Assembly (NCBI GenBank): GCA_029941135.1
Contig: JAPYRI010000017.1
Location: 1-40,618, forward strand
DNA from: Alphaproteobacteria bacterium
GTDB taxonomy: Bacteria > Pseudomonadota > Alphaproteobacteria > JAPYRI01
Direction: 5' to 3'
DNA length: 40,618 bases
Shown here one piece after another: positions 1 to 8,881 of this stretch (positions are counted from its first letter, which is position 1; the number at the start of each line of letters is the position of its first letter). Both the position numbers and the translations under genes were made by a program. The notes below the pieces were generated by a model. That model did no database searches, was not told where the DNA came from, and worked only from the letters and a program-made list of their open reading frames with translations.

Positions 1-3
1 CTT

Positions 4-1188
4 TTACTCGATTACGCCCGTATCTCTCAATTCTGCGATTTGGGTGTCCGATAATCCCATCTCAGACAATACGTTGTTTGTGTGCTCACCCAGCATGGGA
101 GAGGGGCGACGAATAGCCGATGGCGTTTTCTCAAATTGAGCGACCGGGCGCGGCATGCGCATGGGGCCGCCACTCGGATGATCAATCTCAACGAGGCTAT
201 TTTGTTGCTGAATTTGAGGGTCTTCGTGAAGGTCTTCAATTGCGGTTACCTTGGCAAAGGGGGCATCGGCGGCTTCCATGCGGGCGCACATTTCGGCGGT
301 CGTGAGTTCGCCGCATGCATCTGCCAGTTCCCCCATCATCGAACACCAATTGTCTAAGCGATCTGATAAGGTCAAATATTTCGGGTTAGTGGCCAGTTTG
401 GGCTGTCCAATGCCTTCACAAACCGCGCGCCATTCTTCGTCGGACAGAGCCGCGCAAGTCACGTAACCATCGGCAGTTTTGGTCGGCTGAAGAAACGATA
501 GGATGGGGGTCATTTTACGTATGCCTTCGCCCAGTAAAGTGTTGTTCCACATTCCGTCCGGCCACAAAAATGATAGGCTGGCGTCCATCATCGAAAGTTT
601 GACTTCCTGTCCGCCGGCCCCTCTTTCGCGGGCCAGCAATGCGGCGGTTATGGCCTGGGAAGCCGTCAGCGCCGACACTTTGTCGCAGACAATATTTTTG
701 ACCAGGTCGGGAACACCGTTGTTGGCTTTGGCTTGCAAATCTGCATATCCGGTGGCGCTTTGCACCATGGCATCGTAGGCGCGCCGCTCCGCGTAAGGAC
801 CATCGTCGCCATAACCACTAATCGATACAAAAATAATGTCGGGCTGATGTTGTTTCAGCACTTCGTAGCCGAGGCCCATCCTGTCCATGGCGCCTGGCCG
901 GAAGTTTTGCACCACAACATCTGCATCAGCGACAAGTTGATAAAATATATTTTTCGCTTTTTCGTTTTTAAAATCGAGGACAATCGAGCGTTTATTTCTA
1001 TTCAATACGGCAAAAATAGAGGTCATGCCGCCACGGGATTCGCCGAAACTTCGAGATACATCTCCAGACTTCGGTTGTTCTATTTTAATAACGTCGGCGC
1101 CTTGATCGGCAAGTATCTGTACTGCCATCGGGCCTGAGACCACATTCGAAAGATCGAGAATACGAATACCGTTGAGTGCTCCAGCCAT
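4..1188 (-). CDS. CaiB/BaiF family (family III) CoA-transferase
   Basis: ORF 394 aa; N-terminal GIRILDLSNVVSGPMAVQILADQGADVIKIEQP and NRNKRSIVLD, typical of family III CoA-transferases. Confidence 0.93.
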   Translation of the reverse strand: MAGALNGIRILDLSNVVSGPMAVQILADQGADVIKIEQPKSGDVSRSFGESRGGMTSIFAVLNRNKRSIVLDFKNEKAKNIFYQLVADADVVVQNFRPGAMDRMGLGYEVLKQHQPDIIFVSISGYGDDGPYAERRAYDAMVQSATGYADLQAKANNGVPDLVKNIVCDKVSALTASQAITAALLARERGAGGQEVKLSMMDASLSFLWPDGMWNNTLLGEGIRKMTPILSFLQPTKTADGYVTCAALSDEEWRAVCEGIGQPKLATNPKYLTLSDRLDNWCSMMGELADACGELTTAEMCARMEAADAPFAKVTAIEDLHEDPQIQQQNSLVEIDHPSGGPMRMPRPVAQFEKTPSAIRRPSPMLGEHTNNVLSEMGLSDTQIAELRDTGVIE

Positions 1189-1230
1189 GGTCAGTCCTTT
1201 GTTAAAATAAGATGAGCTAATAGTAATGCG

Positions 1231-2421
1231 TCAGTCGACGACACCGGTCGCATGGTAATTACCAATTTGATCCGATGACCGACCAAGTTCGAGCAAAATT
1301 TCATCTGTATGCTGGCCCAATGTCGGGGCCTCAAAACGAATTTCCGAAGGTGTTTCGCCAAACCGGGCGGGTGGCTTGGGCATCCGCATTGTCCCTGCTT
1401 TCGAGTGAACGACTTCGGTAATCGAGCCTCGGTGGCGAATTTGCGGGTCGTTGTGAACTTCATCCAAGGCATTCACCCGGGCATAAGGAACTTCCTCCGC
1501 GTCCAGACGCGCGCAGATATCATTTGTCGACCACTGTGAGACCGCTTCATCCAATATCTCGCCGATTTCCGCCAACCTTCCAATACGATCGAGGATCGTG
1601 ACAAACCGGGGGTCGGTGCCCAGTTCAGGTTTTTCAATTGCCCGGCACATGCCTTGCCACTCGGAGTCCGAAACGCAGAAATAAGTGACGTAACCATCGG
1701 TCGTGCGGGTTATTCGATAAGCTTCGCTCAGTGCCGGCATAGGGCGAATTCCCTCGCCGGTAAGAGTGTGGTTCCACATACCATCCGGCCATAGAAACGC
1801 GAGTCCGGAATCGACCATTGCAATTTCAATATACTGCCCGCTAGCGCCGCGCTCCCGGGCGAACAGGGCGGCTGTGATCGCTTGAGCTGCCGTGAGGGCG
1901 GTGGCTTTGTCGCACACAATATTCCGAATGAGCTCTGGCTCGCCGCCGTGCGGTGCCGCCTGGCAGGCAGCAAAGCCGGTGACACCTTGAATTACCGGGT
2001 CGTAAACCCGCCGATTGGCGTAGGGTCCGTCATCGCCAAACCCGCTAATCGAAGCGAAAATCAAGTCAGGATTAATTTTGCACAGGACAGCATACCCGAT
2101 ACCCATTCGATCCATGGTGCCAGGCCGATAGTTCTGCACAATAACATCGGCATCACGCACCAGATCAAACAGAATTTCCCGTCCTTCAGCTTCGCTCAAA
2201 TTGAGGGCAATTGACCGTTTGTTGCGGTTCAACACGGCAAACATCGCGGTAATTCCACCCCGTTCTTGGCCTGACATGCGAGAGATATCACCGGTTTTCG
2301 GTTGTTCAACTTTTATAACATCGGCGCCCTGATCGGCCAGCATTTGCACGGCCATAGGGCCAGAGACGACATTTGACAAATCGATGATGTGAACGCCTTC
2401 AAGTGCTCCAGCCATAGACAT
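1231..2421 (-). CDS. CaiB/BaiF family CoA-transferase, tandem paralogue of the preceding gene
   Basis: MAGALEGVHIIDLSNVVSGPMAVQMLADQGADVIKVEQP. Start placed at 2421 or 2415 rather than ORF-track 2535, by alignment to the 4..1188 product. Confidence 0.92.
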   Translation of the reverse strand: MSMAGALEGVHIIDLSNVVSGPMAVQMLADQGADVIKVEQPKTGDISRMSGQERGGITAMFAVLNRNKRSIALNLSEAEGREILFDLVRDADVIVQNYRPGTMDRMGIGYAVLCKINPDLIFASISGFGDDGPYANRRVYDPVIQGVTGFAACQAAPHGGEPELIRNIVCDKATALTAAQAITAALFARERGASGQYIEIAMVDSGLAFLWPDGMWNHTLTGEGIRPMPALSEAYRITRTTDGYVTYFCVSDSEWQGMCRAIEKPELGTDPRFVTILDRIGRLAEIGEILDEAVSQWSTNDICARLDAEEVPYARVNALDEVHNDPQIRHRGSITEVVHSKAGTMRMPKPPARFGETPSEIRFEAPTLGQHTDEILLELGRSSDQIGNYHATGVVD

Positions 2422-2521
2422 TGCCTTTTTCCGTAATGGGGCAGTTAGTATCAGTCGCAATACTGCCAAACTGCTGATCTCTGTCGTGAGTATATCGCAC
2501 GGCCGGGAAGGTGAAAGGCGT

Positions 2522-4375
2522 CTAGTGCCGCACAATCCAGCAATTTTGTCCTTGATCTTTCAAGGATTGGCACAGTTGCTGAGATGCCTCTTTATCTGAT
2601 TTGGGCCCAACCCGCAGGCGATAATATTGTTGGTCTCCGTTGAGCATTACCCCGATCACGTTGGATGAATGATCACCCAGAATGTTGGGGTGTTTTTTTG
2701 TCAGTTTCTCCCATCCCCGGTCTGCACCTTGGATGGTACGGTAGGCCGCTAATTGAACCAGATATTTTTTTGCCCCTGCATAATTCGCCGCTTCGAATTC
2801 AGATGTCGCTGCCATCGATTGAAATTGTTCACCTGGGGACCGGGTAAGGCTTGCGCCTTGGGAATTTGGCACTGCTGTTGGCTTACTATCTGTATTATCT
2901 TTTAACGCAGCACCTTCCGCAGGCATTGCGCTATTTTCACCTGCTTCTGGCTGTTCTCCCGAAGTGGTCGCGGGGCTGGTGTCCACGTTGGGTAGAGGTT
3001 CGTCGTTTGCGCTTTGTCCCAATCCAATCCATCTGTAGCGGACTTGGCGGTAATTTATTGCGGGATCATAACTTTCGACATCGAGGTCTAGTTTTTGAGG
3101 TGATAGTTCACCGATCAAAGATAGTATTTGATAGGCGGCCACGTGTTCATCACGGCGGGCATTCTCAAGGGCGACGCGGGAATCTAACAATCTCTGTTCT
3201 TCATCCAGTACATCAAGGGTCGTGCGCGAGCCAACCAATGCCTCTTGCCGTACGCCTTCATACGCTATCTCGTTCGCTCTCACTTGTTCTTTGCGGGAGA
3301 TAATATTGCTTTTAACCGCGAGAAAATCGGCCCACTGATCCTTCAACCGTTTTCTGACTTCTCTGTCAATGCGTAGCGTCTCAATCCGCCGTTGATTGTG
3401 AATTTGACGGGCTTCACGAACCCGAGAACTAGCGCCGCCCGCCTGATACAGGGGAATACTCACGCGGGCCATGACAATTCGGTCACGGTTATAGGTGCGA
3501 AATTGGCTAGGTTCCTTGATTCGCGAATATTCGCCCTGGACAGAAACCAACGGCAACATGTTGCCAACTGTGCGGCGCAGGAAATGCCGCGCGGCTTCTT
3601 CACTGTGGCGTGCGGCCACGAGAATCGGATTCTGCGCAATCGCTATTGATATCGCGTCATCGACATTTGCTGGCAATGCCGGGAATCCAGTGCCAGCCTC
3701 TAGTTGACTGGGCAGCTGACCAACATGTCTTTGATACCGTGCGCGACTGCCACTTAATCGGGCTTCGGAAATTGTGAGGTTGGACAAAGTAGCGGACAAA
3801 GCCGCTTTTGACTGCGCGACGTCTGTCTGGGTAATTTCGCCGACTTTAAAGCGATCTTCAGAAGCAGCAAGTTGCTGGCGAAGGACTTGAACATTGTTGC
3901 GGTTCAATTCCTGTACCACTTGATCTTGGCGCACATCGAAATAGGCCGTGGCGGTGTTCAATAAGACGTCCTGCTCGGCCGAATGCAAATTTGCCCTGCC
4001 TTCGTAAACTTGGCTTTTCGCTTGGCGCATTTCCGCAACTGTTTGTCCACCTCGATATATGGGTTGGTCGAGAGTAAATCCCCACCGAAAAGGGTTGAAT
4101 TGAACGTCTGGGTTAACTGGTGAATTCGCGCCGCCAATGCCGGCGTCTTGATGTCGTTCTTCATACGACGCTTCACCGGCCAGGGTTGGCCGCCAGCCAG
4201 ATACCGCCTGTGCCATTCCTTCATCAATAGCGCGCAGCTCAGCACGGCGCGCTTCCAAAAGGGGGCTGTTGTGGTATGCGATTGCAAGTGAATCCTCCAG
4301 CGTCATGGATGTGGCGTTACTGGCTAGAGACCATCCGATCATTACGATCAGGCTGTGGAAAATGACGCTTTTCAT
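2522..4375 (-). CDS. TolC family outer membrane protein with C-terminal SPOR domain
   Basis: Signal peptide, then TolC/OEP repeat region (GWRPTL, QPIYRGGQTVAEMRQAKS, RFKVGEITQTDVAQ, EALVGSRTTLDVLDEEQRLLDSR); Pro/Ser/Thr-rich linker; C-terminal YLVQLAAYRT...YYRLRVGPKSDKEASQQLCQSLKDQGQNCWIVRH matches SPOR. Confidence 0.9.
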   Translation of the reverse strand: MKSVIFHSLIVMIGWSLASNATSMTLEDSLAIAYHNSPLLEARRAELRAIDEGMAQAVSGWRPTLAGEASYEERHQDAGIGGANSPVNPDVQFNPFRWGFTLDQPIYRGGQTVAEMRQAKSQVYEGRANLHSAEQDVLLNTATAYFDVRQDQVVQELNRNNVQVLRQQLAASEDRFKVGEITQTDVAQSKAALSATLSNLTISEARLSGSRARYQRHVGQLPSQLEAGTGFPALPANVDDAISIAIAQNPILVAARHSEEAARHFLRRTVGNMLPLVSVQGEYSRIKEPSQFRTYNRDRIVMARVSIPLYQAGGASSRVREARQIHNQRRIETLRIDREVRKRLKDQWADFLAVKSNIISRKEQVRANEIAYEGVRQEALVGSRTTLDVLDEEQRLLDSRVALENARRDEHVAAYQILSLIGELSPQKLDLDVESYDPAINYRQVRYRWIGLGQSANDEPLPNVDTSPATTSGEQPEAGENSAMPAEGAALKDNTDSKPTAVPNSQGASLTRSPGEQFQSMAATSEFEAANYAGAKKYLVQLAAYRTIQGADRGWEKLTKKHPNILGDHSSNVIGVMLNGDQQYYRLRVGPKSDKEASQQLCQSLKDQGQNCWIVRH

Positions 4376-4644
4376 TTAAGTACCGGCAATTGTCATTTAA
4401 ATATTTATATTATGAATACGTAATCATCCAACACAAAGATATGCACCGAATTCGCTACGTTATTAGGACATTGCTGAATTTTGCTGTGCATTTATGCCAC
4501 TAATATCTTGGCCTCTGAATAGATCGTTAATGTGAAGGGGTCAACTCAGGCGATACATTCGCCGGTGCAAGCCTAAATGCTATTAATTTTGCAGGATTGA
4601 ACGACGCCTAAAGAAACGATATCTGAAGCAGAAGGAGTCTACCA

Positions 4645-4935
4645 ATGCGAACGGTTTTAGTCGTTCTAATCGGCCTGGGCGTTACAAGTATGCCCACGCC
4701 GGTCTCATATGCAAAAGACCCTGCTGATCAGCACGCGGGTGCGCAAGATTTACTGGAAGATGCCACCGGCATAATTATGCAGGCCTTGAGCCTAATAAAT
4801 GGCTCGATCCCGCAATATCAGTTACCTGAAGTCTTGGACAACGGCGACATTATAATCAGAAAAGTGCGGCCCAAAGCTCCGCCCAAGTCCGCACCGTCAC
4901 CAACCGATGGTGAGATCGATGAAACTTCCACATAA
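4645..4935 (+). CDS. small exported protein with LPEVLDNGDIIIRK motif, function unknown
   Basis: 96 aa; signal-peptide-like N-terminus (MRTVLVVLIGLGVTSMPTPVSYA); AAGGAG about 10 nt upstream of ATG; C-terminal 'PEV-L-NGDIIIR' motif familiar from small alphaproteobacterial hypothetical proteins. Confidence 0.7.
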   Translation: MRTVLVVLIGLGVTSMPTPVSYAKDPADQHAGAQDLLEDATGIIMQALSLINGSIPQYQLPEVLDNGDIIIRKVRPKAPPKSAPSPTDGEIDETST

Positions 4936-5386
4936 TTACTCGTTGATGTCTTCGGTCGGTGCGCATAGAAGCGCGTGTGTCTTGATTTTAGAAAACTTAG
5001 CGAACGATGTATCGGCGGACCAGCGTTGGGCTGATCATGCAATCGAAGAGCTAAAAGAACTCATGCGTCTTGAAATTTGTGAAATTCGCGTCCCAGGCTT
5101 GTGGCCATTCCGCCCGCTGAGAGAAAATATGATCCGTAAGATCGTCCTCCTTAAAACACGTGTCCTCGCAACCATCGAGCACGTACGCGAGTTTCGGGAG
5201 TACTTGATCCGCGAGGGGCGAATGCTTCCTATGAGTTCGGGTTCGACGGACAAATCACCCGGAACCGCGGAGATGGAAAGCTTGCCGCCGATAAATTTGA
5301 ATTCCGCTCTTGCAAAGACAAAAATGGAATTGCGTGTGCGATGGAACATCGCGCGCTCTAGGGCTGTGCCAGGTCTGCTTGAATAA
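4919..5386 (+). CDS. hypothetical protein
   Basis: ORF starting in the tail of the 4645 gene (MKLPHNYSLMSSV...). No family recognised; an antisense ORF (5035..5349) competes. Confidence 0.4.
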   Translation: MKLPHNYSLMSSVGAHRSACVLILENLANDVSADQRWADHAIEELKELMRLEICEIRVPGLWPFRPLRENMIRKIVLLKTRVLATIEHVREFREYLIREGRMLPMSSGSTDKSPGTAEMESLPPINLNSALAKTKMELRVRWNIARSRAVPGLLE

Positions 5387-5400
5387 CGGAGAAGAAATCA

Positions 5401-5862
5401 ATGCTTTTGGAAGGTTCATGCCATTGTGGCGCCGTCCGTTTTCGCCACCAGTCCTCTACGCCACAACCCTATATGCATTGTTACTGTTCAATCTGCCGTA
5501 AAACTGCTGGCGGCGGTGGGTACGCAATTAATCTCAGCGGTGACGCCACCACGCATGAAGTCGAGGGCGCTGGGCACGTGAGTGTTTACCAAGCGCTGAA
5601 AGGTGGTGCAGAACGCCATTTCTGCAAGACATGCGGGACTGCTTTGTGGGTTTGGGATTCACGCTGGCCGGAGCTCATTCACGCTTTTGCGTCCGCCGTG
5701 GATACGTCTCTCCCGAAACCGCCTGAAGTCGCCCACATCATGCTCGGGTCCGCTGCTCTGTGGGTAGACGTGCCTGACGGCCCAAACGACATTAAGTTCG
5801 ACGATTATCCGGATGCCTCAATTGAAGAGTGGCATAAAGCCAGGAGCTTGACCTCAGACTAG
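5401..5862 (+). CDS. GFA (glutathione-dependent formaldehyde-activating/CENP-V) family protein
   Basis: GSCHCGAVRF, HCYCSICRKTAGGG and FCKTCGTALW Cys motifs. Confidence 0.92.
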   Translation: MLLEGSCHCGAVRFRHQSSTPQPYMHCYCSICRKTAGGGGYAINLSGDATTHEVEGAGHVSVYQALKGGAERHFCKTCGTALWVWDSRWPELIHAFASAVDTSLPKPPEVAHIMLGSAALWVDVPDGPNDIKFDDYPDASIEEWHKARSLTSD

Positions 5863-6260
5863 CCGAAAGGCGGGCCCCCTTGATCAAGCCAAGTTTGCAT
5901 GTCGAAGTAATCGCGCCAACTGGTGATTTTGCCGTCCAGATTCAGATCGAATGCACCCGCGACAGGTACCTCCAATCTGTTGCCACCGAGTTCGAAACAA
6001 TCAACGCGTTCGGTGTACACCCGCTTGCCGACGCCTTGAAGTTGAAGAATTTTCCACTCGACCAAGTCGCACGCGGCCAAGAACGGCTCGGCCATCGCCA
6101 TAACCGCATCCAACCCGTTGATCGGATCCATGGGCATGTTGTGCCACACAATTTCAGATGCAAATGTATTTCGGATCGCCGCCGCATCTTTGGCTTCCCA
6201 GCCCGCGATCATCTCTCGGACCACATTCTCATTCCTTTCAACTGTCGACATGTCAGCCAT
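5859..6260 (-). CDS. SnoaL-like / limonene-1,2-epoxide hydrolase-type NTF2-fold protein
   Basis: 133 aa; VREMIAGWEAKDAAAIRNTFASEIVWHNMPMDPINGLDAV...SWRDYFDMQTW pattern. Confidence 0.8.
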   Translation of the reverse strand: MADMSTVERNENVVREMIAGWEAKDAAAIRNTFASEIVWHNMPMDPINGLDAVMAMAEPFLAACDLVEWKILQLQGVGKRVYTERVDCFELGGNRLEVPVAGAFDLNLDGKITSWRDYFDMQTWLDQGGPPFG

Positions 6261-6401
6261 ATGCTCCCCTCGTTATTTTGCTCCACACGAGCTATTCATA
6301 CCCAATTATAGCCGTATCGTCGAGGCTAGCGGTAAAAGATACTCCCCGGTACGTTTACCTGTAAGCAAAAGTGCCAGCCGACACTCTGTATGGGAAAATA
6401 T

Positions 6402-6967
6402 ATGACACGTGTAGCGATGATAGAACCTGATACCAATTCAGACCCGCAAATCAGCGAGATACTTGCCTGGGTTACCGAGGTTGAAGGGGCGTTCCTAACC
6501 ATTTTAAAGCTGAACTTAATTTCCCTGAATTGATGAAAGCCAAGCTCGGAACAACTCAAGTCTTGTGGCAAATGGGCGAATTGTCGCTGCCGGAAGTTCA
6601 ACACGTCGGTATCGCGGTGTCGAAGGCCAATGGCTGCCCTTATTGCACGGCCGCATTTTGCACCATTCTGAATTACGGTATTGAGACGGACGAAGAGTAC
6701 ACCCGTAATTTTGTCGCCGACGGAACCGCCGTGGTCGAAGATGAGCGCACGCGAACCTTGGTCAACTTTGCTTTAAAGGTGAACGCGGATGCGGCCGCGG
6801 TCGCCGACAGTGATATTGATCAACTGCGCGACGTTGGTCCGACCGACAAAGACATTGTTCAGATCATTCACCTAGTGAGCGATTTCGCCTCTTACAACCG
6901 GCTTAATTTGGCGCTCGGCACCGATTACGACTATCGTGATATGTGGCGGCAACTGGCTTTCGGATGA
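6402..6967 (+). pseudogene. carboxymuconolactone decarboxylase/AhpD-like protein, split by a single-base frameshift
   Basis: Frame 1 from ATG 6402: MTRVAMIEPDTNSDPQISEILAWVTEVEGA. Continues in another frame from ~6491: VPNHFKAELNFPELMKAKLGTTQVLWQMGELSLPEVQHVGIAVSKANGCPYCTAAFCTILNYG (CPYCTAAF CxxC motif). One base appears missing at ~6488-6492. Confidence 0.85.
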
Positions 6968-7030
6968 AAATTGGGGCCCGGCGGCGTTGAGGGTGATAAC
7001 ACCCGTGGTGTACGAAAAGAACCAGCCTGA

Positions 7031-8233
7031 TTAGCCGTATCCATAGGTATCGACAACAAAATCCAGATCTTTGTCGCCCCGGCCAGACAGGTTAATCAGA
7101 ATGCTTTCGCCTTTTCGTCCTTTGGCCAGCTTAATCGCAAAAGCGACAGCATGCGCACTTTCAAGGGCAGGAATGATGCCCTCGCGCCGGGACAGCACAT
7201 AAAATGCTTCCAGGCTCTCTTCATCGGTGGCGCTTTCGTATGTGACCCGGCCAAGCTGATTGAGAAGCGCATGCTCGGGACCAACTCCTGGGTAGTCGAG
7301 CCCACTGGCAATTGAATTCACCGGGCCTGGTTCGCCCTCAGCATCCTTGATCAACATGGTTTTAAAACCGTGGATTACACCCGGTTCGCCGAGGGAAATG
7401 GAGGCGGCGTTTTGCCCAAGCTTTGATGAAGTCCCCATGGGTTCCACCCCATACAGCGCGACGTCTGGATCGTCCATGAAGCTCGAAAATAAGCCCATGG
7501 CATTGCTGCCTCCTCCAACGCAGGCGATGACGTGATTGGGTAGGCCACCCGTGAGTTCGTTGAACTGCTCCCGGGCTTCATCCCCAACGACGCGCTGGAA
7601 GTTTCGAACCATAAGCGGGAAGGGGTGTGGGCCAACTACGGAGCCGATGGCGTAGAGGATGTTTTCCGGGTCTTTCATATAGGCCATAAACGCCGAATCG
7701 ACGGCTTCTTTAAGTGTGCGGGCGCCAAACGAGACGGGCACGACGGTTGCCCCCAATAGTTTCATGCGAACGACGTTCGGATGCTCCTTGTCGATATCCA
7801 CTTCGCCCATATGAATTTCGCAGTCCATGCCGAAATAAGCGGCGGCCGTGGCGAGTGCGACCCCGTGTTGCCCAGCGCCGGTTTCGGCAATAAGTTTCTT
7901 CTTGCCGAGATACTTGGCGAGCAAGGCTTCGCCCATGCAATGATTAAGCTTATGGGCCCCGGTGTGATTTAAATCTTCGCGTTTTAGATAGATATCCGCG
8001 CCGCCGATGTCGGCCGATATATTGCGCGCAAAGTGAATAGGTGTGGGGCGTCCCTGAAAATGTTTGCGTATGTACGTCAGTTCCTCGATAAACTCCGGGG
8101 TGCAGCTAACGCGCATATATTCCGCCGCAATTTTTTCCATATGCGGCTGCAGCTCGGGTGGAATAAACGCACCGCCAAAGTCACCAAAAAACCCTTCGTC
8201 ATTTGGATATTGCGAGAAATAAGTGTCACTCAT
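7031..8233 (-). CDS. trpB: tryptophan synthase beta chain (PLP-dependent)
   Basis: [15 protein letters not shown] (PLP lysine), [41 protein letters not shown]. Confidence 0.92.
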   Translation of the reverse strand: MSDTYFSQYPNDEGFFGDFGGAFIPPELQPHMEKIAAEYMRVSCTPEFIEELTYIRKHFQGRPTPIHFARNISADIGGADIYLKREDLNHTGAHKLNHCMGEALLAKYLGKKKLIAETGAGQHGVALATAAAYFGMDCEIHMGEVDIDKEHPNVVRMKLLGATVVPVSFGARTLKEAVDSAFMAYMKDPENILYAIGSVVGPHPFPLMVRNFQRVVGDEAREQFNELTGGLPNHVIACVGGGSNAMGLFSSFMDDPDVALYGVEPMGTSSKLGQNAASISLGEPGVIHGFKTMLIKDAEGEPGPVNSIASGLDYPGVGPEHALLNQLGRVTYESATDEESLEAFYVLSRREGIIPALESAHAVAFAIKLAKGRKGESILINLSGRGDKDLDFVVDTYGYG

Positions 8234-8330
8234 GTCGTTCCCCGGTCTTTTCTCTGCGGATAGTCATCAAACACGTTAATTAACTTCATATCATACCCGA
8301 ACCCTTGGGTGCCAAATCGCCGGTGGCCAG

Positions 8331-8696
8331 TTGGCTGCGCTCGTGGTTGGGCTTTTCGTATTAGCGGGTTGCGCAACCCCAGCGGCACCACCGGTCTATG
8401 CGCCTATTTCGTTCTCCGATCAGACGAGAATTCGCTTTACCGTAGGTGCTGTGCAAGTCATCTCGGATTATATATCGACGGGCAAAGCACCTCATATAGA
8501 ACATGAATTCCCATTCTCGCCTGAACGAGCCCTATGGCAATGGGCAGAAGACAGACTACAAGCTGCCGGTGACTGGGGACGGGTGGAGATGACTATTCGC
8601 GATCCGTTGTCGACAGAGGGTGGGATACTGAGTGTGTTCAAAAAGGAACAAAGCGAGCGTTATACCGCATCTCTGGTGGTTACCTTTGCGGTTTAA
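8331..8696 (+). CDS. putative lipoprotein, function unknown
   Basis: TTG-start ORF with hydrophobic N-terminus and lipobox VLAGC. Confidence 0.6.
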   Translation: MAALVVGLFVLAGCATPAAPPVYAPISFSDQTRIRFTVGAVQVISDYISTGKAPHIEHEFPFSPERALWQWAEDRLQAAGDWGRVEMTIRDPLSTEGGILSVFKKEQSERYTASLVVTFAV

Positions 8697-8849
8697 AATG
8701 TTGCGCCAGACGAAATGCAAATGCATACACGGCTGCCTATGGGCCTTTAAAAAGCAAGGGCCGCGCCAGATTAATAATTGAGCTAAAGGGCTAATATCTG
8801 CGATTTATGCCTGGGCGGCATTAACCGGAAGTGTTCAGTTCATGAAACC

Positions 8850-8869
8850 GTGTAAACGAGGGTTTACAC
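8850..8869. other. perfect 8-bp inverted repeat GTGTAAAC-GAGG-GTTTACAC
   Basis: Directly read, immediately 3' of the 8882..10129 gene; no clear T-tract. Confidence 0.6.
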
Positions 8870-8881
8870 TACACAGGTCGG

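Noticed and set aside
733-1137. Plus-strand 134-aa ORF inside the CoA-transferase gene
   Set aside because: Antisense shadow ORF of a well-supported CDS
5035-5349. Minus-strand ORF opposite 4919..5386
   Set aside because: No family signature; likely shadow of one another, so the + ORF is kept only at low confidence
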